Source: Tardiphaga alba
Lineage (GTDB): Bacteria; Pseudomonadota; Alphaproteobacteria; Rhizobiales; Xanthobacteraceae
DNA: 64,000 bases
Assembly: GCF_018279705.1 (NCBI RefSeq)
Contig: NZ_CP036498.1
Location: 1-64,000 of the forward strand
Reading direction: 5' to 3'
Positions 31,265 to 41,141 of the stretch are shown here, in pieces. The position numbers and the translations under genes were made by a program. Under the pieces are notes generated by a model, which had not been told where the DNA came from, did no database searches, and worked only from the letters and a program-made list of their open reading frames with translations. Within the stretch, counting starts at the first letter, position 1; each line of letters starts with the position of its first letter.

Positions 31265-31337
31265 TGCGCCGGGGCGGACAGCGCGTCGCAGAATCGGTGA
31301 CTACTCCCGCCCCGCCATTTCCTGCTAGAATGGTTCT

Positions 31338-32255
31338 ATGAGCTGGCACCCTTCAAACGACCCCATTCTCGGCGATCCCCACACCTGCGACGCGCTGGAG
31401 CTAACCATCGTGCCGCGCACCCGCGATCTCGGCGACGGCTTTGCCGTCCGTCGCGCGCTGCCCCATGGCAAGCGGCAGATGGTGGGCCCCTTCATCTTCT
31501 TCGACCATTTCGGCCCGATGCAGTTCATCGCCGGCAAGGGCATGGACGTCCGCCCGCATCCGCATATCGGCCTCGCCACCGTCTCCTATCTGTTCGACGG
31601 CGCCATCATGCATCGCGACAGCGAAGGCAATGTGCGCGAAATCCAGCCCGGCGCCATGAATCTCATGACCGCCGGCCGCGGCATCGCCCATTCCGAGCGC
31701 ACCCCGGATGTTCAGCGCGCCAATGGCCAGAAGATGCTGGGCCTGCAGAGCTGGATCGCGCTGCCGAAGGGCTCGGAAGAGATCGATCCGTCATTCCAGC
31801 ACTATGGCGCCGACAGCCTGCCCACCATCCAGGACACCGGCTTTTCGGCCCGCGTGATCGCCGGCAAGGCGTTCGGCAAGGCCTCGCCGGTCTCGATGGT
31901 GTCGCCATGGTTCTATGTGGAAGTCACGGCCACCGCCGGCACCACGGTGCCGCTCGACCCCGATCATGAGGAGCGCGCCATCTATGTGGTGGACGGCGAG
32001 ATCGAGATTGCCGGCGACCGCCATGAGGGCCCGAAACTGCTGATCTTCCGCCCCGGCGACGAAATCACCATCAGGGTCCAGCGCGACTGCCGCATGATGT
32101 TCCTGGGCGGCGATGCCCTGGAGGGGCCGCGGCATCTGTGGTGGAATTTCGTGTCGTCCAGCAAGGAGCGCATCGAGCAGGCGAAAGAGGACTGGAAGAC
32201 CGGCCGCTTCGCCCATGTCCCCGACGAACACGAATTTATCCCGCTGCCGGAATAG
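31338..32255 (+). CDS. Pirin family protein
   Basis: A 305-residue double-cupin protein. The N-terminal cupin has the pirin motif [17 protein letters not shown] (His residues near 73 and 75) and FFDHFGPM; the C-terminal half has the Pirin_C block [17 protein letters not shown] and ends with [21 protein letters not shown] split over its terminal helix. Bacterial pirins include quercetinases and redox-linked regulators; the exact role is unknown. It is followed by purC after 65 bases. Confidence 0.92.
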   Translation: MSWHPSNDPILGDPHTCDALELTIVPRTRDLGDGFAVRRALPHGKRQMVGPFIFFDHFGPMQFIAGKGMDVRPHPHIGLATVSYLFDGAIMHRDSEGNVREIQPGAMNLMTAGRGIAHSERTPDVQRANGQKMLGLQSWIALPKGSEEIDPSFQHYGADSLPTIQDTGFSARVIAGKAFGKASPVSMVSPWFYVEVTATAGTTVPLDPDHEERAIYVVDGEIEIAGDRHEGPKLLIFRPGDEITIRVQRDCRMMFLGGDALEGPRHLWWNFVSSSKERIEQAKEDWKTGRFAHVPDEHEFIPLPE

Positions 32256-32320
32256 GGTATCGTCGCAGCCACGACGCTCCGGCAGACGGCCGGGGGACCC
32301 GATTTTCGAAAGTGACTGAC

Positions 32321-33238
32321 ATGACCACGATGGCCTCGAGCGACCTGCCTCTTCCCAAGATCGGACGAGGCAAGGTCCGCGATATCTATTCCGTCGGCGA
32401 GGACCGCGTGCTGCTGCTGACCACCGACCGCATCAGCGCGTTCGACGTGGTCATGAACGAGACCATCCCCATGAAGGGCGCGGTGCTGACCCAGATCAGC
32501 GCCTGGTGGTTCAACCAGCTCGGCGGCGTGGTCCCGCATCACATGATCTCCGCCGATGCGGACGAGATCATCAAGCAGGTGCCTGAGCTCGAAGGCCACC
32601 GCGCGTCCCTCGCGGGCCGCGCGATGCTGTGCAAGCGCACCACCGTCTTCCCGATCGAATGCGTAATCCGTGGCTACATTTCCGGCTCGGCCTGGAAGGA
32701 ATATGCGGCATCCGGCACGCTGGCCGGCGAGAAGCTCGACAGCGGCATGGTCGAGAGCCAGAAATTTACCAATCCGGTGTTCAGCCCGGCCACCAAGGCC
32801 GAAACCGGACATGACGAAAATATTACAGTTTCAAGAATGCGCGAGATCATCGGCGAGGAGGATGCCTTCACGCTCGAGAGCATGACCCGCGCCGTCTACA
32901 CGCAGGGCGAAGAGATCGCCCGCGAAGCCGGCATCATCATTTGTGACACCAAGTTCGAATTCGGCCGCGACGGGGATGGCCGCATCATCCTGATCGACGA
33001 AGTGATGACCCCCGACAGTTCGCGTTTCTGGGCCGCCGACGTCTATAAGCCCGGCCAGCCGCAGCCGAGCTTCGACAAACAGCCGCTGCGCGACTGGCTC
33101 GATGTGGAGCGCAAGGCGGGCCGCTGGAATGGCGAAGCTCCGCCGCCGAAGCTGCCGCAGGAGGTGATCGACGCCACCAGCCAGCGCTATCTGGATGCGT
33201 ATTTCCGCCTCACCGGCGAGAAACTCACTGTCATATAA
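32321..33238 (+). CDS. purC: Phosphoribosylaminoimidazole-succinocarboxamide synthase
   Basis: PurC joins aspartate to CAIR in purine synthesis. The 305-residue protein has [29 protein letters not shown] at the N-terminus (motifs GKVRDIY and TDRISAFD), [15 protein letters not shown], and [14 protein letters not shown]. It is the longer form (about 300 residues) rather than the roughly 240-residue E. coli form. ATG 32321 is used because the in-frame sequence upstream overlaps the pirin gene and looks non-coding. Confidence 0.95.
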   Translation: MTTMASSDLPLPKIGRGKVRDIYSVGEDRVLLLTTDRISAFDVVMNETIPMKGAVLTQISAWWFNQLGGVVPHHMISADADEIIKQVPELEGHRASLAGRAMLCKRTTVFPIECVIRGYISGSAWKEYAASGTLAGEKLDSGMVESQKFTNPVFSPATKAETGHDENITVSRMREIIGEEDAFTLESMTRAVYTQGEEIAREAGIIICDTKFEFGRDGDGRIILIDEVMTPDSSRFWAADVYKPGQPQPSFDKQPLRDWLDVERKAGRWNGEAPPPKLPQEVIDATSQRYLDAYFRLTGEKLTVI

Positions 33239-33398
33239 GCGCCTTCAGCGCACTATCAGTAGAATTTCATTGTCGAGAGATCGCGCACTCGTCTACCAGA
33301 GATGGTGACGCATGCGCGGTTGCGTGCGCCCTGGAAGGTCGGCACGTGGGCAATCGGGACATCGAGGCAGCGCCAACTCGTTTCGAACGAGGCGTTGC

Positions 33399-35213
33399 GT
33401 GAGCAGCATCACTCTCAAACCTGCAAACATCTCTGGCTGGCGCAATGATATCTTCGGCGGCGTCATTGCCAGCATTCTGACGATCAGCTTCGGCCTGTCC
33501 TATTCGGTGCTGATCTTTTCGGGGCCGCTGGCGTCGTTCCTGCCCTATGGCATCGCCGCGACCTTCATCGCAGCAAGCGTTGCCGCCGCCGTGATCGCCC
33601 TCGGCAGCACCTTTCCGTTTGCCGTCGGCGGACCTGAAAGCTCGACCGCTGCCGTCACGGCGATCCTGTCGGCCACCCTTGTCGAGTATGTCGTTGCGCA
33701 ATCCGAGCCAACTGCATTACTTGGCCCCGTGCTGATCACGCTGTCCGCAGCGACGATTATCACCGGGCTGACCCTTTGCGGCCTCGGCATCACCCATATG
33801 GGTCGCGCGATCCGCTATGTCCCTTATCCGGTGATTGGCGGCTTTCTGGGCGCCACCGCATGCCTGATCGTGGCCGGCGGCGTTCAGGTGAGCACCGGCT
33901 TCAAACTGCAATTCGCTAATTTCGGCCAGTTCGCCACCCCTGTGGCTCTCTACGAACTTTGCGCTGCCGCAGCCGTGGCGATGACAATCTATGCGATCTG
34001 GCACAAATCGCGAAAGCCGATGGCGCTGCCGGCGATCCTGCTCGCCGCGATCACCATTGCGCATCTCCTGTTCTGGCTCTCCGGCACATCGATCCAACAA
34101 GCGCAGGCGATGGGGTGGACCTTTGCGTCACCGCCCAAGGCCAGCCTGACCCTGCCCTGGACCTTCCTTGCCGAGCCCTACCCATGGGATGCACTGCCGG
34201 GCCTGGTCGGAAATTTCATCGCCGTGATCTTTGTCACCGCCGTCAGCACGCTCTTCAACACCACTGGCATCGAGGTCGCCGCGCATCGTGAAGCCGATAT
34301 CGAGCGCGAACTCAACGTCACCGGCGCCGCCAATATCCTCACCGGATTGCTCGGCGGCTATGCGAGCTGCATCTCGATCAGCCGCTCGATCCTCAATCTC
34401 AACAGCGGCGCCACCAGCCGACTGTCCGGCATGACGGTCGCGGTGATTGCCGCTTCCATGCTGGTGGTCGATCCCGCCCTGCTCGCTTACATGCCGCGCT
34501 TCGTGCTTGGCGGACTTCTGCTCTATCTCGGTATGGAGCAGCTGCATCGCTGGATCATCGATTCTCGCAAACGGCTGTCGCTGCTCGACTACCTTTCGTT
34601 ACTCGCCATCATCGTCATCATCCTGACATGGGGTTTTGTCGCCGGCGTGCTGATCGGCATCGTGATCGGCTGCGCCACGTTTGCGCTCAGCGTCTCGCGC
34701 GTGTCCTCCATCAAATATGGATTTGACGGTTCGGAATATCGTTCGTCGCTGGATCGCTCGCTGGAGGACCAGCGCACACTGAGCGTTCACGGAAAAGCGA
34801 TCCAGGGCCTCAACCTGCAGAGCTATCTTTTCTTCGGCTCCGCCAACCGGCTCTATCTGCACGTCAAGGCATTGCTGCGCCGGCATCCGGAATGCCGCTA
34901 TCTCGTTTTCGACTTCAAGCTCGTCACCGGCATCGACTCATCGGCTGCGCATAGTTTCGCCCAGATCAAGCGCATCGCACGCGAGCATGGGACCACGCTT
35001 GTGCTGGCCAATCTTCATCCCGCCGCCAACCGCAACCTGCGCGCCAGCCTGTTCATCGACGACCACGTCAAGGTTGCGGCTGATCTCGATCGCGCATTGG
35101 AATGGTGCGAGAACGAAGTGATCACGCAGCATCGCGGCCTCGCCGAGGAGGAGGCAGACCTGCGTGGCTGGTTCACTCGCATCCTGCGAGCCCCGACGAC
35201 GCCGATGAGCTGA
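33399..35213 (+). CDS. SulP family anion transporter with STAS domain
   Basis: A 604-residue inner-membrane transporter starting at GTG 33399 (GAGG at 33389-33392). It has ten or more helices, the SulP region VGGPESSTAAVTAIL, the signature ANILTGLLGGYASCISISRS, and a C-terminal STAS domain (about 455-560; VFDFKLVTGIDSSAAHSF). SulP proteins carry sulfate, bicarbonate or dicarboxylates. The stop comes just where related SulP-STAS proteins continue into a cyclic-nucleotide domain, which here lies in another frame immediately downstream. Confidence 0.88.
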   Translation: MSSITLKPANISGWRNDIFGGVIASILTISFGLSYSVLIFSGPLASFLPYGIAATFIAASVAAAVIALGSTFPFAVGGPESSTAAVTAILSATLVEYVVAQSEPTALLGPVLITLSAATIITGLTLCGLGITHMGRAIRYVPYPVIGGFLGATACLIVAGGVQVSTGFKLQFANFGQFATPVALYELCAAAAVAMTIYAIWHKSRKPMALPAILLAAITIAHLLFWLSGTSIQQAQAMGWTFASPPKASLTLPWTFLAEPYPWDALPGLVGNFIAVIFVTAVSTLFNTTGIEVAAHREADIERELNVTGAANILTGLLGGYASCISISRSILNLNSGATSRLSGMTVAVIAASMLVVDPALLAYMPRFVLGGLLLYLGMEQLHRWIIDSRKRLSLLDYLSLLAIIVIILTWGFVAGVLIGIVIGCATFALSVSRVSSIKYGFDGSEYRSSLDRSLEDQRTLSVHGKAIQGLNLQSYLFFGSANRLYLHVKALLRRHPECRYLVFDFKLVTGIDSSAAHSFAQIKRIAREHGTTLVLANLHPAANRNLRASLFIDDHVKVAADLDRALEWCENEVITQHRGLAEEEADLRGWFTRILRAPTTPMS

Positions 35214-35590
35214 TGCGCCGCTGCCAGCGCGTTGAAGTGACCGCCAACGAGATCGTCGTGCATGCCGGCGAGGCCGCGGAATGCATGCATTTCATTCTCG
35301 ACGGCCGCGTCGGCATCATGGTTCCGAATGGCGACGGTCATCTCACCCGCGTCCGCAGCCTCGGCCGCTACACCACCGTCGGCGAGATGGGCCTCGTCGC
35401 CTATACCGCGCGCAGCGCGACGATCCAGGCGGAAGCCCCGAGCATTCTGTATGTGCTTCGCGCAGATGCGTTCGAGGATATCAAACAGAACCATCCAGCA
35501 CTGAGCCAGAAACTGCTGACCTATTTCGTATCGGTCATGGCCGAACGACTGACCTTTGCGAGCCGGATGATCGCAGTCCTTCGACGATGA
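35213..35590 (+). CDS. Cyclic nucleotide-binding domain protein, probable separated C-terminus of the SulP transporter
   Basis: A 125-residue cNMP-binding fold: EIVVHAGEAAECMHFILDGRVGIM, TVGEMGLVAYTARSATIQAE and a final helix AERLTFASRMIAVL. From the ATG at 35213 it overlaps the SulP stop as TGATG, so coupled translation is possible. The same frame also reads backwards into the SulP tail as HPASPDDADELMRRC, and adding one G after CTG near 35189 would join the two proteins in frame. A single-gene SulP-STAS-cNMP protein split by a frameshift is therefore the likelier reading. Confidence 0.7.
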   Translation: MRRCQRVEVTANEIVVHAGEAAECMHFILDGRVGIMVPNGDGHLTRVRSLGRYTTVGEMGLVAYTARSATIQAEAPSILYVLRADAFEDIKQNHPALSQKLLTYFVSVMAERLTFASRMIAVLRR

Positions 35591-35642
35591 TGGCCTCTAC
35601 TTATTTGGAGAGCCACCGAGTCGATCATGACATCGCGTGCGG

Positions 35643-36383
35643 CTATACGGATGGCCCGGCCAATGGGAACGACGACAGCGCAGAAACCACGTCTCTGACA
35701 CGCGTGGAACTCGAATCACCCCGAACGGCAAGCAGGATTTTCTTCGGCGCGATGGTGGGCAATTGATCGTCGCGGGCTTCGACCAGCGGCGATGCAATCG
35801 CATGTCGCGGCACCACGGCCAAACATCTCCCGGATCGGACCGCCGTCAGTTTCGACGCGTAGTCCGGCCCAGTGAACATCACTTTGTAGGAACGGCCGGC
35901 ATCCGACAGCGCTTTCAGAATGATATGCTGATCCGGCGGCCATGTCGCCAATGGGATCGGCGCATCCATCTCGACCGAGAATGCCGTTGATCGCACCCAA
36001 CCGAATTCAATGTCGAATTCCGCGACAAGGTCATCACCCAGAATGGCCCGATGATCTTTCACATCCATGACCATGGCGACGTCAACGTCGTCATCATCAA
36101 ACGCTTTGACGATCTTTGAACAGATGTCCGACGTGACCGACACGTTCGCCAATGTGGTCTCGGCCGGATGATCAACGAGAAAGCTCAGCAACATGCTGCT
36201 GATGCCGATGCGAACGGGAGCATCATCGGTATCGCTAGAGTATCTCGAATAGTGAGGATTTTGGGACAGCGCCTGATGTGCAAGACCAATCAAACGCCGG
36301 CCGATCGCAGCCAGGTCCGCGCTCATAAGAGCACCAGACTCCGCAAGCGCCTCGCGACCATTGAGGTCTTTCGAATCTTCCAA
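35643..36383 (-). pseudogene. LysR-type regulator remnant lacking the DNA-binding domain
   Basis: From TTG 36383 the 246-residue frame begins inside the linker helix that follows a LysR helix-turn-helix (EALAESGALMSADLAAIGRRL) and contains only the effector-binding domain (about 58-235; VRIGISSMLLSFLVDHPAE, VRSGRCLAVVPRHAIASPL). An adjacent frame reads AQSTAITLIGARL, which resembles a LysR recognition helix, and removing one G of CTTGGAAGA would join it to EDSKDL. Further upstream no HTH start is visible before the gabD terminator. This looks like a decayed regulator. Confidence 0.65.
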
Positions 36384-36492
36384 GCCGGGCTCCGATCAGC
36401 GTTATCGCAGTGGATTGAGCTTTTGGAGATCCTACCTGATTTTCGGGCCTATAGCCACGCTTGATAGAAATGCCTGCGTGATGTCGCATCGC

Positions 36493-36526
36493 AAAAAACT
36501 GGCCGGGCATCGTGCGATGCCCGGCC
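36493..36526 (-). terminator. gabD: Rho-independent terminator of gabD
   Basis: On the minus strand a 12-bp perfect stem GGCCGGGCATCG / CGATGCCCGGCC is followed by AG and TTTTTT. It lies 33 bases after the gabD stop and separates it from the LysR remnant. Confidence 0.9.
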
Positions 36527-36558
36527 ATGACTCAAAATGACATTTGTCAGGCGAAGTG

Positions 36559-38028
36559 TCAGATACCCGACATCATGATGTATTTGATCTCGACATATTC
36601 TTCCATGCCGTGACGCGACCCCTCACGACCGAGACCGGACTCCTTCACGCCGCCGAATGGCGCGACTTCCGTCGTGATCAGGCCGGTATTGACGCCCACC
36701 ATGCCTGACTCCAGAGCTTCCGCGACGCGCCAGACTCGGCCGAGATCGCGCGAGTAGAAGTAGGACGCGAGGCCGAATGGCGAGGCATTGCACATGGCGA
36801 TGACGTCAGCCTCGTCCTTGAAGCGGAACACCGGCGCCAGCGGACCGAAGGTTTCTTCCTGCGCAACGATGGCGTCAGGCTTCACATTGGCAAGCACGGT
36901 CGGCTCGAAGAAAGTACCACCGAGCGCATGGCGCTTGCCGCCGGTCACGACCTTGGCGCCGCCCTTGACCGCGTCGGCGATATGACGTTCGACCTTCTCG
37001 ACCGATTCCATGTTGATGAGCGGCCCCTGGACAACACCCTGTTCGGTGCCATCGCCGATCTTCATCGCCGCGACCTTCTTCGACAGCTTCTCGACGAACT
37101 GGTCGTAGATGCCGTCCTGCGCATAGAGGCGATTGGCGCATACGCAGGTCTGGCCCATATTGCGATACTTCGACACCATCGCGCCTTCGACGGCGGCGTC
37201 CACGTCGGCATCGTCGAACACCACGAAGGGTGCGTTGCCGCCAAGTTCGAGGCCAAGCTTCTTCACGCCGACCGAAGCCTGCTTGTAGAGAATCTTGCCG
37301 ACTTCAGTGGACCCGGTGAAGCCGACGAAGCGCACGGCGGGATGCTCGCACAGCACGAGACCGATTTCGGAGGCCTTGCCGGTAATGATGTTGAGCACGC
37401 CCTTCGGCACGCCCGCACGCTCGGCCAGTTCAGCCAGTGCCAGCGCCGACAGCGGGGTCTCGTCGGCAGGCTTCAGCACCACGGTGCAACCAGCGGCAAG
37501 CGCCGGCGACACCTTGCGGGTGATCATCGAGTTCGGGAAATTCCACGGCGTGATGGCGCCGCAGACGCCGATTGGCTGCTTGATGGCGAGCAGGCGCGCA
37601 TCCGCGCGCTGCGTCGGAATCGTTTCGCCGTAAACGCGGCGGGCTTCCTCGGCGAAGAATTCGATATAGGCAGCGCCGATATCGACCTCGCCCAGCGCTT
37701 CGGTCAGCGGCTTGCCCTGCTCCGAGGTGAGAATCAGTGCGAGATCTTCACGATTGGCGATGATCAGCTCGAACCACTTGCGCAGGATGTTGGAGCGCTG
37801 CTTGGCAGTGAACTTGGCCCAGGCAGGGAAGGCCTTCTCGGCGGCCTCGACAGCCTGCGTCGTCTCCTTGGCGCCCATGTTCGGCACCTTGGCGAGTTCG
37901 ACCATGTTGACCGGATTGGTGACCGCGGTTGCACCGGTGCCGACCCAGGCGCCATCGATGTAGCACTTGTCGCGCAGCAGCGAGGGATCTTTCAGGCGGT
38001 CGCGAAGCGAGGATGTGGTCGAGGACAT
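36559..38028 (-). CDS. gabD: NAD(P)-dependent succinate-semialdehyde dehydrogenase
   Basis: GabD oxidises succinate semialdehyde to succinate in GABA and related catabolism. The 489-residue aldehyde dehydrogenase has TPWNFPNSMITRKVSPALAAG, GFTGSTEVGK, catalytic Glu in LELGGNAPFVVFDDAD and catalytic Cys in NMGQTCVCANR. The best match in style is GabD, but related semialdehyde dehydrogenases cannot be excluded. ATG 38028 has AGGAGAA eight bases upstream, so the longer frame to 38076 is not used. A strong terminator follows. Confidence 0.92.
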   Translation of the reverse strand: MSSTTSSLRDRLKDPSLLRDKCYIDGAWVGTGATAVTNPVNMVELAKVPNMGAKETTQAVEAAEKAFPAWAKFTAKQRSNILRKWFELIIANREDLALILTSEQGKPLTEALGEVDIGAAYIEFFAEEARRVYGETIPTQRADARLLAIKQPIGVCGAITPWNFPNSMITRKVSPALAAGCTVVLKPADETPLSALALAELAERAGVPKGVLNIITGKASEIGLVLCEHPAVRFVGFTGSTEVGKILYKQASVGVKKLGLELGGNAPFVVFDDADVDAAVEGAMVSKYRNMGQTCVCANRLYAQDGIYDQFVEKLSKKVAAMKIGDGTEQGVVQGPLINMESVEKVERHIADAVKGGAKVVTGGKRHALGGTFFEPTVLANVKPDAIVAQEETFGPLAPVFRFKDEADVIAMCNASPFGLASYFYSRDLGRVWRVAEALESGMVGVNTGLITTEVAPFGGVKESGLGREGSRHGMEEYVEIKYIMMSGI

Positions 38029-38179
38029 GGGCGGTTCTCCTGCGGAAAGTATCGCGGACGTATAGCCGCGGAACAACGCATGAGTATAGGCCCGAATGCC
38101 CGCTTACGGGGAATGGCAGCTATAGCGGCGACAGAACCTCTAGAGCTGCGGCAGATCGTCCATCGCCAGCAGGACTATG

Positions 38180-38509
38180 TCAGGCAGCACCGCGCATATA
38201 GGTTTCGCGCCGATCGATCATGCGTGCAAAAGCGATCTTCGCATTCGCACGGGTCGCGGTTGGAAATGTGCGATACTCAAGCTCCGGTAGCATCGCAGCG
38301 TCGCGGCGGCCGAACCATGAAATGAAGGATTTCGGCGGCGCCGAAATCTTGGCCAGGGCCTGTGCGAGATTATCGGTGGCCTCGAAGGCAAACAGGGACC
38401 CTGTCTGGGCAACCCTGACCTCCAGCAAGCCGGGGCCGATCGACGCTTCGATCGTTTCTCCGCGCAATGCCCGGGGATAGTGTTTCCAGTCGGTCCAGTT
38501 CGCAATCAT
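38180..38509 (-). CDS. Hypothetical protein
   Basis: A 109-residue soluble protein starting MIANWTDWKHYPRAL, with GPGLLEVRVAQTGSLFAFEATDNLAQALAKI (strands then helix) and a basic, Arg-rich end. I do not recognise the family. The frame is open to an ATG at 38551, but the cysteine-containing leader looks less protein-like. It stands alone between gabD and a serine hydrolase gene. Confidence 0.55.
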   Translation of the reverse strand: MIANWTDWKHYPRALRGETIEASIGPGLLEVRVAQTGSLFAFEATDNLAQALAKISAPPKSFISWFGRRDAAMLPELEYRTFPTATRANAKIAFARMIDRRETYMRGAA

Positions 38510-38761
38510 TGGTCGTACTCCGCAGCCGGATGCTGCATCTGCCTTACTCATTAGTGTCGGGAAGCGCTTTGACGTTCACGGTGATTTTTGAACATATCCG
38601 TGGCGGATTTGTTCCTGCGACAATCGCAGGATGGTCACAACAGACAGATGGGCTCGCGCCTGCCACCTCGCCAGCTCAACGCCATCACATCCGCGAGACC
38701 AAGCCCTTCCAGAACGCACGCAAAACCCGGTAGCATGCTGCAAAAGCGGGGGAGGATCTCA

Positions 38762-39943
38762 ATGCGGACCAGCAGCGACATCGACAGGATCATTCAGCAC
38801 GCCTGCGACAGCGGCGCTGTTCCGGGAGCTGTCGTTATGGCCGCCACCGGGGATGAGATCATTCACCAGAGCGCATTTGGTAAACGCAGCCTCGACAATG
38901 GCACGCCCATGACGACGGACAGCGTGTTCTGGATCGCATCGATGACCAAGGCGATCACCGCCACGGCTGCGATGCAACTGGTCGAACAAGGTAAATTGTC
39001 GCTGGATGACCCGATCGGCGCGGTGCTTCCGGATCTCGGGTCCATTCAGGTGCTTGAAGGCTTCGACAACGATGGCGCTCCGCAATTGCGCCCGGCACGC
39101 CGCCCCATCACGCTGCGACAGCTGCTGACCCACACGGCCGGCTTTTGCTACGACATGATGAATGCCGATATGGGGCGCTACCTGCAAAAAACCGGCATTC
39201 CAGTTTTCCGCACCGGGCTCAATGCCGCGATGCAGATACCGATCATGACCGATCCCGGCACTCGCTGGGAGTATGGCACCAATATCGATTTCGTCGGCAA
39301 GGCCGTGGAAGCCGCCAGCGGCCAGGCGCTCGACGCCTATTTTCGCGAACACATTCTCGATCCGCTCGGCATGTCAGACACCGCGTTCCGGATCGGCCCA
39401 TCGCAGCGTGAACGCCTGGTTCGCGTTCATCGTCGCAGTCCCGACGGAACGCTCACGCCGATCGATTTCGAGATCAAGCAGGACCCGGAATTCTTCGCCG
39501 GCGGTGGCGGTCTCTATGGCACCGTGCCCGATTATATCAAGTTTACGCAAATGATCCTCAACAAGGGCGTCGGTCGCGGCCATCGTTTGCTGAAGCCCGA
39601 GACCGTCGCGCTGATGAGCGAGAATCATATCGGCGATTTGCATGTCACGCCGATGCGATCGGCCATCCCGGCCGTCACCAACGACGCCGAACTCTGCCCC
39701 GGCATCGACAAGAAGCATGGCCTGAGTTTCGTGATCAACATGGCGCCGACCCCGGAAGGCCGCAGCGCCGGCAGTCTCGCCTGGGCCGGACTCGCCAACA
39801 CCTATTACTGGATCGACCCGATCCGCAACGTCACCGGCGTGATCCTGATGCAGGTGCTGCCCTTTGCGGATCCGACCTGCCTGAAAGTGTTCTCGGATTT
39901 CGAGCGGGCGGTTTATGCGGGGCTGGGAGAGAGGGCGGCGTGA
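38762..39943 (+). CDS. Serine hydrolase, class C beta-lactamase-like
   Basis: A 393-residue protein of the beta-lactamase/EstB esterase group, with nucleophile motif SMTK (S60-K63) in FWIASMTKAITATAAMQ, LRQLLTHTAGFCYD, the WEYGTNID tyrosine region and a GGGGLYGTVPDY block. No signal peptide is seen, so it is probably a cytosolic esterase rather than a true beta-lactamase. GGAGG at 38751-38755 fixes the start at 38762. Confidence 0.88.
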   Translation: MRTSSDIDRIIQHACDSGAVPGAVVMAATGDEIIHQSAFGKRSLDNGTPMTTDSVFWIASMTKAITATAAMQLVEQGKLSLDDPIGAVLPDLGSIQVLEGFDNDGAPQLRPARRPITLRQLLTHTAGFCYDMMNADMGRYLQKTGIPVFRTGLNAAMQIPIMTDPGTRWEYGTNIDFVGKAVEAASGQALDAYFREHILDPLGMSDTAFRIGPSQRERLVRVHRRSPDGTLTPIDFEIKQDPEFFAGGGGLYGTVPDYIKFTQMILNKGVGRGHRLLKPETVALMSENHIGDLHVTPMRSAIPAVTNDAELCPGIDKKHGLSFVINMAPTPEGRSAGSLAWAGLANTYYWIDPIRNVTGVILMQVLPFADPTCLKVFSDFERAVYAGLGERAA

Positions 39944-39947
39944 TCTT

Positions 39948-39988
39948 CTCCCTCCCCGCTGCGCCGCTTCACGGCTTGGGGGAGGGAG
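39948..39988. terminator. Hairpin between convergent genes
   Basis: CTCCCTCCCC and GGGGAGGGAG form a 10-bp stem around a GC-rich loop, between the serine hydrolase gene (ends 39943) and the convergent adenosine kinase gene (ends 40011). No T-run is present. It resembles the dispersed CTCCCC/GGGGAG repeats seen elsewhere in the window. Confidence 0.5.
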
Positions 39989-40010
39989 ATCATAGGCCTC
40001 CGCGTTCCGC

Positions 40011-41012
40011 TTAAACCGGCAGGCCGTTCTTCTGCGCCAGCTCCTTCAGCGACACCTGTGGGCGTGCGCCGATATGCTGGATCACTTCCGCTGCCGCCAT
40101 TGCGCCGAGCTTGCCGGCATTCTCATAGCCGGCATTGCGCACGAGTCCGAACAGGAAGCCGGCCGCGAACAGATCGCCAGCACCGGTGGTGTCCACCAGC
40201 TTCTCGATCTTGTGCGCAGGCACTGCAACGATGTCGCTGCCCGACACCACCACGCAGCCCTTCTCGCTGCGCGTCACGACGCCGAGCTTCACATCCTTGC
40301 CGAGTTCGGCAACGGCCTTGTCGAAATCTTCGGTCTGATACAGCGAGCCCAGCTCGGATTCATTCGCAAAGATGATATCCACGGTGCCGGTGCGCATCAG
40401 GTCGAGGAATTCATCGCGATAGCGGCCGACGCAGAACGCATCCGACAGCGTCAGCGCGACCTTGCGGCCGGCATCATGGGCGATCTTCGAGGCCTTGATG
40501 AAAGCTTCCTTGGCGCTCGACGGATCCCACAGATAGCCTTCAAGATAGACATAATGCGAGGCGGCGATGGCGGCGACGTCGATATCCTCGGGACCGAGAT
40601 CCTGTGCGGCGCCGAGATAGGTATTCATGGTGCGCTCGCCATCGGGCGTCACCAAAATGTACGAACAGCCCGTGGCCGGCCCGGCCGCGGCGGGCGCGGT
40701 TTCATAGGCAACGCCGGCCGAGCGGATGTCGTGGGTGTAGAGCTTGCCGATCTGGTCGTCTTTCACCTTGCCGACATAGGCGACATTGGCGCCGAGGCTG
40801 GCGAGACCGACAATGGTGTTGGCCGCGGAGCCGCCGGACATCTCCGTTGCCGGGCCCATCGCCTCATAGATCGCCTTGGCGCGGGCTTCGTCGATCAGCG
40901 CCATGCCGCCTTTGGCCATGCCGTGGTCGGCAAGAAACTTGTCGTCGGTCTGCACCAGCACGTCGAAGATCGCATTGCCGATCGCAAGCACGTCGTATTT
41001 CGCTGAAGTCAT
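40011..41012 (-). CDS. Adenosine kinase, PfkB family
   Basis: A 333-residue ribokinase-fold sugar kinase with the N-terminal SGGSAANTIVGLASLGANVAYVG, and the C-terminal PfkB signature DTTGAGDLFAAGFLFGL, where the Asp is the catalytic base. The opening YDVLAIGNAIFDVL and overall length match the adenosine kinase group, which makes AMP from adenosine. Specificity for other nucleosides is not excluded. It is divergent from murJ. Confidence 0.88.
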   Translation of the reverse strand: MTSAKYDVLAIGNAIFDVLVQTDDKFLADHGMAKGGMALIDEARAKAIYEAMGPATEMSGGSAANTIVGLASLGANVAYVGKVKDDQIGKLYTHDIRSAGVAYETAPAAAGPATGCSYILVTPDGERTMNTYLGAAQDLGPEDIDVAAIAASHYVYLEGYLWDPSSAKEAFIKASKIAHDAGRKVALTLSDAFCVGRYRDEFLDLMRTGTVDIIFANESELGSLYQTEDFDKAVAELGKDVKLGVVTRSEKGCVVVSGSDIVAVPAHKIEKLVDTTGAGDLFAAGFLFGLVRNAGYENAGKLGAMAAAEVIQHIGARPQVSLKELAQKNGLPV

Positions 41013-41141
41013 TAAGAATATCCCGTTGCGGCGATTGCGGGGCGGGGCGAATGGTTTTCAACTCATCCCGTTGCGGCCTGATGGCTGCGACTATCACACC
41101 CCGCCCGGCGCCAGCAAGGATGCCTCCTCCGTGACGGTTCC

